A stretch of 7,912 nucleotides of DNA. Source: NIOZ-UU13 sp049287505. Lineage in GTDB: Bacteria; Planctomycetota; Phycisphaerae; Sedimentisphaerales; Anaerobacaceae. The DNA lies in assembly GCA_049287505.1 (NCBI GenBank), contig JBAQFY010000056.1, forward strand, positions 1-7,912, read 5' to 3'. Of the stretch, positions 1 to 6,096 are shown piece by piece. Position 1 is the first letter of the stretch. The number at the start of each line of letters is the position of its first letter. A program made the translations under genes and the position numbers. The notes beneath the pieces are model-generated. The model had not been told where the DNA came from, made no database searches, and saw nothing but the letters and a program-made list of their open reading frames with translations.

Positions 1-425
1 CTAACGTTATCGCCTCCCCGTACCGAAATCGCCACATCCTCAGGTTTAATCAGCAACGGTTCATTATCTTCATCGGTCGGCACCCAGGCTGCGGCATACT
101 CACCGCTTTCCTCGGCTGTGATAGTAAACTCGCTGTGCCGGGGTAGATACAATGCGTGAGCCGCACCTTCAAAAACATTCTTACGCGTGCCGATACCTGA
201 CCACTGTCCTCGATTCGAACGAACGGTATAGCGCCCATTAAAATTCACCATAACCAGCTCGTTCTCACCGGTAGCAAAAGACCAGCTCTGATTGGCCGCA
301 AGTCGTCGGGCCTGAAATGAAATATATTCCCAACCCGCCTGTTCCGGCGTAATGGACAAAATCAAATCCGGGTCATCCGGAAAAACGCCGGGCTTGAATA
401 AAATATTATCCGAGGTATATTGCAC
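1..425 (-). CDS. iolB: 5-deoxy-glucuronate isomerase IolB, N-terminal part (cut by window edge)
   Basis: My own translation of the minus strand from a GTG at 425-423 gives 141 residues running off the window without a stop. The protein matches the IolB (KduI/IolB cupin) pattern as I know it: KPGVFPDDPD near residue 11, the family hallmark TPEQAGWEYISF at about 26-37, then LYLPRHSEFTITAE at about 92-105 and IKPEDVAISVRGGDN at about 126-140. IolB converts 5-deoxy-D-glucuronate to 5-dehydro-2-deoxy-D-gluconate in the cytoplasm during myo-inositol breakdown. Full-length members have about 270 residues, so roughly half is present, and the C-terminal part of the cupin fold with most metal ligands lies outside. 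The GTG start is supported by an AAGGAG 8 bases upstream and by the N-terminus matching the usual family start. The gene is divergent from the sugar ABC operon. The identification is strong; the exact start is slightly less certain. Confidence 0.9.
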   Translation of the reverse strand, partial: MQYTSDNILFKPGVFPDDPDLILSITPEQAGWEYISFQARRLAANQSWSFATGENELVMVNFNGRYTVRSNRGQWSGIGTRKNVFEGAAHALYLPRHSEFTITAEESGEYAAAWVPTDEDNEPLLIKPEDVAISVRGGDNV

Positions 426-433
426 TTTTCAAA

Positions 434-439
434 CTCCTT
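434..439 (-). promoter_or_regulatory. Ribosome-binding site of iolB
   Basis: The minus strand reads AAGGAG here, 8 bases before the GTG at 425. It decides in favour of this GTG start, since no ATG fits the beginning of the IolB homology. Confidence 0.75.
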
Positions 440-462
440 GAACAGCTTATACTCGGTGTATC

Positions 463-493
463 ATTATACGAAACAATCCCCGGTACGCCACAA
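463..493 (-). promoter_or_regulatory. Candidate iolB promoter
   Basis: On the minus strand a perfect TATAAT (468-463) is preceded, 19 bases upstream, by TTGTGG (493-488). Transcription would begin near 456, giving a leader of about 30 bases before the GTG. The -10 is excellent and the -35 weak with a long spacer, which suggests a regulated promoter. The segment shares TTGT and TTTCGTATA at the same spacing with the candidate promoter of the divergent ABC operon. Confidence 0.5.
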
Positions 494-514
494 AAACTCA
501 TAGGAGTTAGTCAG

Positions 515-553
515 CCCTTGAATTAACATTGCTATCAACGTTATAGAATCAAG
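515..553. promoter_or_regulatory. Dyad-symmetric candidate operator between the divergent promoters
   Basis: The core arms TAACATTG (524-531) and CAACGTTA (536-543) are inverted around CTAT with one mismatch. Outer arms CCTTGA (from 516) and TCAAGG (to 553) extend the symmetry. The dyad lies between the -35 boxes of the two divergent promoters (493 and 583). Further TTAACA or TGTTAA copies occur at 566-571, 620-625 and 648-653. Such a layout would suit a dimeric repressor or activator controlling both transcripts; no regulator gene is in the window. The symmetry is seen directly, the function is inferred. Confidence 0.4.
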
Positions 554-582
554 GCCTGTGGCAAATTAACATAAGTTCTTTA

Positions 583-613
583 TTGTCAAATACACCCGAG
601 TTTTTCGTATAGA
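583..613 (+). promoter_or_regulatory. Candidate promoter of the ABC transporter operon
   Basis: TTGTCA (583-588) is followed after 19 bases by TATAGA (608-613), predicting a start near 620 and a leader of about 100 bases. The -10 is only moderate, but its upstream extension TTTCGTATA (603-611) is the exact inverted copy of the one at the iolB promoter, with the same TTGT and the same 19-base spacer. Confidence 0.4.
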
Positions 614-647
614 CAACAATGTTAAACTTTCTGCCTGCGATGTTTTG

Positions 648-656
648 TGTTAAAAT
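648..656 (+). promoter_or_regulatory. Alternative extended -10 promoter element for the ABC operon
   Basis: TGTTAAAAT contains a TG one base ahead of TAAAAT (5 of 6 matches to TATAAT), an extended -10 arrangement that can work without a good -35, and none is visible at 16 to 18 bases. It would give a leader of about 55 bases. It competes with the 583-613 candidate; the sequence alone does not decide. Confidence 0.25.
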
Positions 657-704
657 TCGTTTAACCATCCTTGGCTGTAAAGAAAGAGATGGAAAGATAA
701 AAGT

Positions 705-710
705 TAGGAG
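705..710 (+). promoter_or_regulatory. Ribosome-binding site of the sugar-binding protein gene
   Basis: TAGGAG lies 8 bases ahead of the ATG at 719 and supports that start. The other-frame ATG at 619 has no comparable site. Confidence 0.6.
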
Positions 711-718
711 TATAAGCC

Positions 719-1681
719 ATGAAGAAAATTATAGTTATAATTGCGCTGGTTGTGATAGCAGCAGTTTTTATCATAATTGGAATCGTTCGGAAGGGGAGCA
801 GCCATGGAGAACGTCGTATCGCGGTAATTCCCAAAGGGACATCCTCAGTTTTCTGGGAGTCGGTGCGTTCAGGAGCGAAAAAGGCAGGTGAGGAATTGGG
901 CTATGAAATCTCCTGGAACGGCCCGGAGCTTGAGAGCGACCGAGAAAGGCAAATACAGATAGTCGAAGATTTTATCGCCCTGAAAGTTGCGGGTGTTGTT
1001 TTAGCACCCAATGGCAGTAACGCCCTGGTGCCTAAGGTGGAAGAAATGTTCGCTAAGAACATACCCTGCGTAATCATCGACTCGGAAATAAATACGGATA
1101 AGTATGTTTCGTTTGCGGCCACGAATAACTATCAAGGCGGCGTCATTGCAGCACGACGAATGGGAAAGGTTCTCAACGGAAAAGGTAAGGTAATCGTGGT
1201 GAAGTTTATGCCCGGTTCAGGCTCGACTACCAATCGGGAAAATGGATTCATTGATACCATCGAGAAAGAATTTCCTGATATTGAAATAGTCGATACGAAA
1301 TATGGAATGGCCACTGTGGAAACTGCATTACAGGCAGCCGAAGACCTGCTGACCAAACACCCCCAACTTGATGGTCTTTTTGCCTGTAACGCGGGTACTT
1401 CTGTGGGCTCGGCACAGGCGCTGCAAAGCCAGGGTCGAACCGAGAAGATAAAAATGGTTGGTTTCGATGCAGAAGAGACGCTCCTCGATAAGCTCAGGTC
1501 GAGAGTGATTGACTCATTGGTGGTTCAGGACCCCTACAAAATGGGATATATCGGAGTCAAGACTCTGGTCGATAAAATCAATGGTAAAGAAGTCCCCAAA
1601 TTAATAGATACAGGTGTTGAGCTGATAACCGTAGAACGCTTAGAGGAACCGAATATCAAGGCTTTACTTAACCTGCAATGA
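719..1681 (+). CDS. Sugar ABC transporter substrate-binding protein, membrane-tethered
   Basis: This 320-residue protein has the ribose-binding-protein fold (periplasmic-binding family 4, RbsB-like). It should bind a sugar or polyol in the periplasm and deliver it to the ATPase and permease encoded next. After MKK, residues 4-23 form one hydrophobic segment. I see neither a lipobox cysteine nor a convincing signal peptidase site, so an uncleaved anchor is likely. The mature part starts near 33 (RIAVIPKG). Probable ligand-pocket positions by analogy with RbsB are F45/W46, D121 in IIDSEI, R173 in NRENGF, N224 in FACNAGT, D250 in VGFDAEE and Q270 in VVQDPY. The arginine that follows the aspartate in RbsB is Ser122 here, which argues for a ligand other than ribose. 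The divergent iolB makes inositol or a derivative plausible, but unproven. It is the first gene of the operon, and its TGA overlaps the next ATG. Confidence 0.87.
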   Translation: MKKIIVIIALVVIAAVFIIIGIVRKGSSHGERRIAVIPKGTSSVFWESVRSGAKKAGEELGYEISWNGPELESDRERQIQIVEDFIALKVAGVVLAPNGSNALVPKVEEMFAKNIPCVIIDSEINTDKYVSFAATNNYQGGVIAARRMGKVLNGKGKVIVVKFMPGSGSTTNRENGFIDTIEKEFPDIEIVDTKYGMATVETALQAAEDLLTKHPQLDGLFACNAGTSVGSAQALQSQGRTEKIKMVGFDAEETLLDKLRSRVIDSLVVQDPYKMGYIGVKTLVDKINGKEVPKLIDTGVELITVERLEEPNIKALLNLQ

Positions 1682-3222
1682 TAGCAACTACCCAGAAAAA
1701 TCAATCGCCGGGTTTAGAAATTGCATTGTGTATGAGGGGAATTTCTAAACGGTTCGGGCCCGTGCAGGCCCTTTCAGAGGTTAGTTTTACCGTTCGCCGG
1801 GGTACGGTCCATGCCCTGGTTGGTGAAAACGGGGCCGGCAAATCAACGTTAATGAAAATCCTGGCAGGTGTATATCAGCCCGACGGCGGAACGATTGAAA
1901 TTAATGGGAAACAAAAGGTACTCTCCAAACCGGCCGAAGCTCTCGCAGCAGGGATATCGATGATTTATCAGGAGCTGGACCTGGCGGAACACTTAACAGT
2001 GGCGGAAAATGTCTTCCTGGGAATGGAGCTGTCGGGACGGCTGCCTTTCATAATGGACCAGAAAAAGATGATGGCACAGACCACCAAATTAGCCCAGCGA
2101 TTTAAATTTAAAATTGACCCGACGACTATTGTCGAGGAACTTCCAATGGGGGATTGCCAGATTGTTGAGATACTGAAAGCCTTGATGCGCAATGCATCGA
2201 TTATTGTAATGGATGAGCCAACATCGTCTCTGTCTGAAAGTGAAGCAGCAATGCTTTTCAAGTTGGTAAAAGCTCTACGTGAAAAGGGGCTTTCCATTAT
2301 CTATATCTCCCATCGGCTGGAAGAAATTGTGGGATTGGCGGATGATGTCAGCGTGTTGCGGGACGGCCGGATGGTCCATTCCGGGTCAATGGCTACACTG
2401 GATATTCCCAAAATTGTCCACTACATGGTTGGAAGAGAGTTGAAGGATTTCTTTCCTGCCCGAAATGTCAATATCGGCGACATTCGTGTTAAGGTCAGAA
2501 ACCTCTCTTCCGGAAATGGGGTAGAGGATATTTCTTTTGATATTCGAAAAGGTGAAATTGTGGGAATGGCGGGACTCGTCGGTGCCGGACGCACCCAGGT
2601 CGCTCGGGCACTATTTGGTATCGATAGAAAAACTTCCGGTGCCGTCGAGCTTGACGGACGGCAGTTAGAGATTCACTCACCAACCGATGCCATAGCTAAC
2701 CATATTGCATTTTTAACCGAAGACCGCAAGCGCACCGGATTATGCCTGGAGCTTCCTTGCAGCTGGAACATAACCTTGCCGAACTTAGCCGCAATAGGTA
2801 TGAAGAACATCATCAAACCCGGCCGGGAAAGCAAAATCGTGGCAAATATTGCAAAGCGCATTTCCATCAAATGGCTGGGACCACAGGCACCGGTTGATTC
2901 CCTTTCCGGTGGTAATCAGCAGAAAATTCTTATCGCCCGCTGGTTATTAGCTGAATCAAAGTTCATGATTTTTGACGAACCCACGCGCGGTATAGACGTC
3001 GGAGCGAAAAAGGAGGTGTACTCCCTTCTTAATGAGCTGGCCGAGGAAGGTAAAGCGATACTATTTATATCATCCGAATTACCGGAGCTGTTCGGAATAG
3101 CCGACCGAATCTTAGTGATGCGCCGGGGACGATTAGTGGGAAATGTAAATCCCAAAAAAACCACTCAAGAAGAGGTCATGCATTTGGCAGCAGTGGAGGC
3201 CTTTCTTCGAATAGACAAATGA
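1678..3222 (+). CDS. Sugar ABC transporter ATP-binding protein, duplicated domain (RbsA/MglA family)
   Basis: The 514-residue protein has two fused nucleotide-binding domains, the usual length and plan of RbsA/MglA, and energises carbohydrate import at the cytoplasmic face of the inner membrane. Domain 1 has an intact Walker A GENGAGKST (49-57), Q-loop YQEL (97-100), Walker B IIVMDEPTSSL (175-185) and H-loop SHRL (211-214). Its signature is the poor LPMGDCQIVEI (155-165). Domain 2 has the family's degenerate Walker A GLVGAGRTQ (299-307), a good signature LSGGNQQK (409-416), Walker B IFDEPTRGID (431-440) and SSELPE in place of the H-loop. Domain asymmetry is normal in this family, although the first signature is further from consensus than usual. 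The start overlaps the previous stop as ATGA with no clear ribosome-binding site of its own, suggesting translational coupling. Its end overlaps the permease start in the same way. Confidence 0.95.
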   Translation: MIATTQKNQSPGLEIALCMRGISKRFGPVQALSEVSFTVRRGTVHALVGENGAGKSTLMKILAGVYQPDGGTIEINGKQKVLSKPAEALAAGISMIYQELDLAEHLTVAENVFLGMELSGRLPFIMDQKKMMAQTTKLAQRFKFKIDPTTIVEELPMGDCQIVEILKALMRNASIIVMDEPTSSLSESEAAMLFKLVKALREKGLSIIYISHRLEEIVGLADDVSVLRDGRMVHSGSMATLDIPKIVHYMVGRELKDFFPARNVNIGDIRVKVRNLSSGNGVEDISFDIRKGEIVGMAGLVGAGRTQVARALFGIDRKTSGAVELDGRQLEIHSPTDAIANHIAFLTEDRKRTGLCLELPCSWNITLPNLAAIGMKNIIKPGRESKIVANIAKRISIKWLGPQAPVDSLSGGNQQKILIARWLLAESKFMIFDEPTRGIDVGAKKEVYSLLNELAEEGKAILFISSELPELFGIADRILVMRRGRLVGNVNPKKTTQEEVMHLAAVEAFLRIDK

Positions 3223-4181
3223 GTAAATTGGTCAGGCAGTTACTGCCCTTTGGCAGTCTAATATTGATAATCTGTATCCTCTCAGCGCTGAAACCGGATA
3301 CGTTCCTCACAACGGATAATTTTCTGAATGTATTGCGCCGCTCAAGTGTGAATGGCATTATAGCGGTGGGAATGACGGCGATTATCATTTCCGCGGGAAT
3401 CGACCTATCCGTAGGCTCAATGATGGCTCTGAGCGGTATGGTCGGCGCCTGGGTGATGCTCGTAATCGGTGGGACCAATCCCCAGGGAGCGGCCCTCGTT
3501 GTCGGTACTTTTGTTGGGATTGTTACGGGCCTTGCCTGCGGCTTCCTGAACGGCCTGCTCATTACCAAGCTCAAGCTGCCTCCATTTATTGTAACCTTAG
3601 GCACAATGAGCACTTTTCGCGGGATTTCTTATGTCATGAATGCCGGTAAACCTTATAATATACCCCATTACAAGTACCTTAATGAGGGAATTGTTCTTGG
3701 GCTCCCCATCTCCGTTTTGATTTTTGCTGTTATTATTGCCCTGGCAGGTTTGCTGTTAAAGTACAGCCGGTTGGGGCGATATACTTATGCTATCGGCTCA
3801 AATAGAGTGGCGGCCTTTCATGCAGGTGTGAACGTAGATGCTTACTTGATACGCATTTATGCTCTAACCGGTTTGGTTGTGGGAATAGCCGCAATGATAA
3901 CCACCAGTCGAGCCGTCTCAGCGCAGCCCACGGCCGGTGTTACCTTAGAGCTCGACATAATTGCTGCAGTAGTGATTGGCGGCGCGAGTCTGTCTGGCGG
4001 CAGAGGAACAATCATCGGCACATTAATCGGAACGCTTTTAATAAGCTTTTTGCGAAACGGATGCACGCTGTTAGACATCTCCACTAACGTTCAGCTTATA
4101 GTGATTGGCGCCATAATCATTATAGCGGTTGCGGTTGACCAATTAGCACGTTCCAGGGCAGCGGCTGGACAAGCTGAGTAA
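3219..4181 (+). CDS. Sugar ABC transporter permease (RbsC family)
   Basis: This 320-residue, highly hydrophobic protein belongs to the BPD_transp_2 family of ribose, xylose and inositol importers and forms the membrane channel, presumably as a homodimer. Family marks are visible: SAGIDLSVGSMMAL (58-71), LPPFIVTLGTM (120-130), LGRYTYAIGSNRVAA.HAGV (185-204) and the ATPase-contact region VVIGGASLSGGRGTIIG (251-267). Hydrophobic stretches near 9-24, 46-58, 66-84, 92-112, 160-180, 213-229, 245-256, 262-278 and 290-306 fit the usual eight to ten membrane passes. Only one permease gene is present, as expected for this transporter class. The start overlaps the ATPase stop as ATGA. The substrate cannot be read from the sequence; the divergent iolB suggests an inositol-type compound. 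Confidence 0.93.
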   Translation: MSKLVRQLLPFGSLILIICILSALKPDTFLTTDNFLNVLRRSSVNGIIAVGMTAIIISAGIDLSVGSMMALSGMVGAWVMLVIGGTNPQGAALVVGTFVGIVTGLACGFLNGLLITKLKLPPFIVTLGTMSTFRGISYVMNAGKPYNIPHYKYLNEGIVLGLPISVLIFAVIIALAGLLLKYSRLGRYTYAIGSNRVAAFHAGVNVDAYLIRIYALTGLVVGIAAMITTSRAVSAQPTAGVTLELDIIAAVVIGGASLSGGRGTIIGTLIGTLLISFLRNGCTLLDISTNVQLIVIGAIIIIAVAVDQLARSRAAAGQAE

Positions 4182-4199
4182 ACGCGTACATTCTTCTTG

Positions 4200-4205
4200 A
4201 AGGAG
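4200..4205 (+). promoter_or_regulatory. Ribosome-binding site of the amidohydrolase gene
   Basis: AAGGAG lies 8 bases before the ATG at 4214, within the 32-base gap after the permease stop. It is the strongest such site on the plus strand, so this gene is probably translated independently though co-transcribed. Confidence 0.75.
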
Positions 4206-4213
4206 TCGGCGAT

Positions 4214-5992
4214 ATGCGAAAAGTTGCTTTACTCTTCCTTACAGTAATAATCATAGTAAGTGCGGCCGCCCCTTTGTCTTCTGTCGAAGACAGAAAAGGG
4301 GGCCGCTCGCAGACTTATGATGTAGTGATAACGTCAGGCCGGATATACGACGGTTCCGGCGGAACATCATACATTGCTGATGTCGGAATTAAAGATGGCC
4401 ATATCGCAGCTATCGGGCAGCTCCGGCCCGCCGTGGCTCGCTTGGCGGAGCCAAGTCGCGACAGGCCGGATGCGGATGAGGTAATCGATGCACAAGGTCT
4501 TGCAGTCGCTCCGGGTTTTATCAATATGCTAAGCTGGGCGAATGAATCTCTTATAGAAGATGGCAGCTCGCAAAGCGATATTCGTCAGGGAGTAACTCTG
4601 GAAGTTATGGGCGAAGGATGGTCAATGGGGCCTCTTAATGAAAAGATGAAGCAGGATATGAGGAAATCTCAGAGTGACATCAAATTCAGCATAGAATGGA
4701 CTACACTTGGAGAATATCTCGAATATCTTGAAAGAAAAGGAGTATCGACCAACGTAGCCTCTTTTGTGGGTGCAACAACTCTTCGTGTTTATGTTGTTGG
4801 ATATGAAGACCGTTCACCAACCTCTCAAGAGCTTGAGCAGATGCGTAAATTAGCAGGCCAGGCAATGCAGGAAGGAGCGGTAGGTGTAAGCTCGGCGCTG
4901 ATTTATGCCCCCGGCTTTTATGCTGATACCGACGAGCTGATAGCTCTTGCAGGGGTGGCGAGTGAATATGGTGGAATGTATATTTCGCACATCCGCAGCG
5001 AGGGTAACCACCTGCTTGAAGCGTTGGATGAATTGATAACAACTGCGCGAAAGGCAAATGTTGCCGCTGAGCTGTACCACATGAAAGCGGCAGGCAAGTC
5101 CAATTGGCATAAACTCGATGCTATGATTGAGAAGATTGAAACAGCACGCGCTGAAGGCCTTAGAATTACGGCAGATATGTATAACTATACGGCCGGTGCA
5201 ACAGGTCTCAATGCCGCAATGCCTCCGTGGGTTCAGGCCGGTGGACATCAGGCATGGGTGGCGCGGCTCAAAGACCCGAAAATCAGACGGCGAGTTCTGA
5301 AGGAAATGACTACACCCACCAAGGAATGGGAAAATTTATATCTTTTAGCAGGTACGCCGGAAAATGTTCTTTTGGTAGGATTCAAAAACGAAAGGCTTAA
5401 ACATCTTACCGGCAAAACTCTTGCAGAAGTCGCCAGGATGAGGGGAAAATCACCGGCGGAAACTGCTATCGACCTCGTTATTGAAGACGACAGCCGAGTT
5501 GACACAGTATATTTTTTGATGTCAGAAGAAAATGTGAAAAAGCAGATTAAACTTCCCTGGGTTAGCTTTTGTTCGGATGCAGGCTCCCTCGCTCCGGAGG
5601 GAGTTTTCTTGAAATCAAATCCACATCCCCGTGCATACGGGAGCTTTGCCAGGCTTCTTGGCAAATACGTTCGCCGGGAAAAGGTCATTACGTTGGCCGA
5701 GGCGGTCAGGCGTTTGACTCGGCTTCCGGCAGATAATCTCAAACTTGACCGGCGGGGAAGACTTGAAAAAGGATATTATGCAGACATTGTCATTTTCGAC
5801 CCTGAAACAATTATAGACCATGCGACCTACGAAAAACCGCACCAGTACGCAACAGGTATGCTCCATGTTTTCGTAAACGGCACGCAGGTGCTCAAAGATG
5901 GCGAACATACCGGTGCTAAACCTGGTCGTGTTGTGCGTGGACCAGGATGGAACTCGTCGCGGCGAAGTCCCACAACGCAGCCGGAAAAGTAA
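4214..5992 (+). CDS. Secreted amidohydrolase, N-acyl-D-amino-acid deacylase-like
   Basis: The 592-residue protein starts with a signal peptide (RK, hydrophobic 4-17, SAAA near 16-19), placing it outside the cytoplasm. The rest follows the D-aminoacylase branch of the amidohydrolases: YDVVITSGRIYDGSGG (35-50), VIDAQGLAVAPGFIN (90-104), YISHIRSEG with H259, AELYHMKAAG with H289, ADMYNYTAGATGL (320-332), SFCSDAGSLAPEG with D455, and the C-terminal ADNLKLDRRGRLEKGYYADIVIFDP. The usual HxH after PGFID is replaced by NMLSW (104-108), and the usual GNCG by VMGEGWSMGP (131-140), so two metal-binding motifs are changed while the two later histidines and the aspartate remain. I recall relatives sharing NMLSW, so this looks like a subfamily, not a broken gene. 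The substrate is unknown and need not be a D-amino acid derivative. It is longer than typical relatives (about 480-540) because of the signal peptide, a 20-residue segment at 70-89 and a Ser/Pro-rich tail. Confidence 0.82.
   Translation: MRKVALLFLTVIIIVSAAAPLSSVEDRKGGRSQTYDVVITSGRIYDGSGGTSYIADVGIKDGHIAAIGQLRPAVARLAEPSRDRPDADEVIDAQGLAVAPGFINMLSWANESLIEDGSSQSDIRQGVTLEVMGEGWSMGPLNEKMKQDMRKSQSDIKFSIEWTTLGEYLEYLERKGVSTNVASFVGATTLRVYVVGYEDRSPTSQELEQMRKLAGQAMQEGAVGVSSALIYAPGFYADTDELIALAGVASEYGGMYISHIRSEGNHLLEALDELITTARKANVAAELYHMKAAGKSNWHKLDAMIEKIETARAEGLRITADMYNYTAGATGLNAAMPPWVQAGGHQAWVARLKDPKIRRRVLKEMTTPTKEWENLYLLAGTPENVLLVGFKNERLKHLTGKTLAEVARMRGKSPAETAIDLVIEDDSRVDTVYFLMSEENVKKQIKLPWVSFCSDAGSLAPEGVFLKSNPHPRAYGSFARLLGKYVRREKVITLAEAVRRLTRLPADNLKLDRRGRLEKGYYADIVIFDPETIIDHATYEKPHQYATGMLHVFVNGTQVLKDGEHTGAKPGRVVRGPGWNSSRRSPTTQPEK
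4262..4306. repeat. Palindromic segment inside the amidohydrolase gene, near the signal-peptide end
   Basis: A bulged hairpin covers about 45 bases. The inner stem is TTCTGTC-GAA-GACAGAA (about 4279-4295), flanked by CCCTT and AAGGG, with GCGGCC (4262-4267) and GGCCGC (4301-4306) outermost. It codes for about 15 residues (AAPLSSVEDRKGGRS) at the junction of signal peptide and enzyme, a tolerant place. This resembles short palindromic elements that insert in frame in genes, but no second copy is available to prove mobility. Confidence 0.45.
4423..4469. repeat. Second palindromic segment inside the amidohydrolase gene
   Basis: Outer arms CCGGCC (4423-4428) and GGCCGG (4464-4469) enclose CTTGGC-GGA-GCCAAG (4441-4455), with an alternative TGGCTC/GAGCCA pairing and the palindrome GTCGCGAC beside it. 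The encoded residues, about 70-86 (RPAVARLAEPSRDRPDA), fall in a loop between two conserved blocks, where D-aminoacylases usually have only a few residues. It therefore looks like an in-frame insertion. Confidence 0.4.
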
Positions 5993-5994
5993 AC

Positions 5995-6031
5995 CGGGAC
6001 AGATAAAGCCTCAGGAGTTTTGTTTGTCCCG
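5995..6031 (+). terminator. Hairpin just after the operon, probable transcription end or 3' stabiliser
   Basis: CGGGACAGATAAA (5995-6007) pairs with TTTGTTTGTCCCG (6019-6031) over 13 positions, two of them G-U wobbles in the plus-strand RNA, around an 11-base loop. It begins 3 bases after the amidohydrolase stop. No T-run follows, so it is not a classic intrinsic terminator and may act with the next hairpin or as a 3'-end stabiliser. Confidence 0.45.
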
Positions 6032-6033
6032 CT

Positions 6034-6053
6034 GCGGCGCCGGCCTTCGCCGC
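6034..6053. terminator. GC-rich hairpin in the convergent intergenic region
   Basis: GCGGCG (6034-6039) and CGCCGC (6048-6053) are perfect inverted arms around an 8-base loop. It lies 3 bases after the previous hairpin, between two convergent genes, where a bidirectional block would be useful. There is no adjacent T-run on the plus strand. Confidence 0.3.
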
Positions 6054-6064
6054 GACAAGTAGTG

Positions 6065-6084
6065 AAAAAGGCTCATTAGGGCCT
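6065..6084 (-). terminator. Candidate intrinsic terminator of the mttB-like gene
   Basis: The minus strand reads AGGCCC-TAAT-GAGCCT followed by TTTT: a six-pair stem with one C-A mismatch, a four-base loop and a T-tail, 12 bases beyond the mttB-like stop. The stem is short, so strength is uncertain. Confidence 0.4.
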
Positions 6085-6096
6085 ACGCAGTATCCC

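Noticed and set aside
619..891. 90-codon plus-strand frame starting in the leader of the ABC operon
   Set aside because: It overlaps the binding-protein gene in another frame, lacks a ribosome-binding site and resembles no protein; the 719 frame has clear family homology.
5585..5605. CTCCCTC/GAGGGAG inverted repeat inside the amidohydrolase gene
   Set aside because: It encodes conserved SLAPEG residues next to the catalytic aspartate, so it is explained by protein constraint, not insertion.
4850..5742. Long minus-strand open frames (4850-5248 and 5248-5742) opposite the amidohydrolase
   Set aside because: They are antisense shadows of a conserved gene, with no family motifs or start signals.
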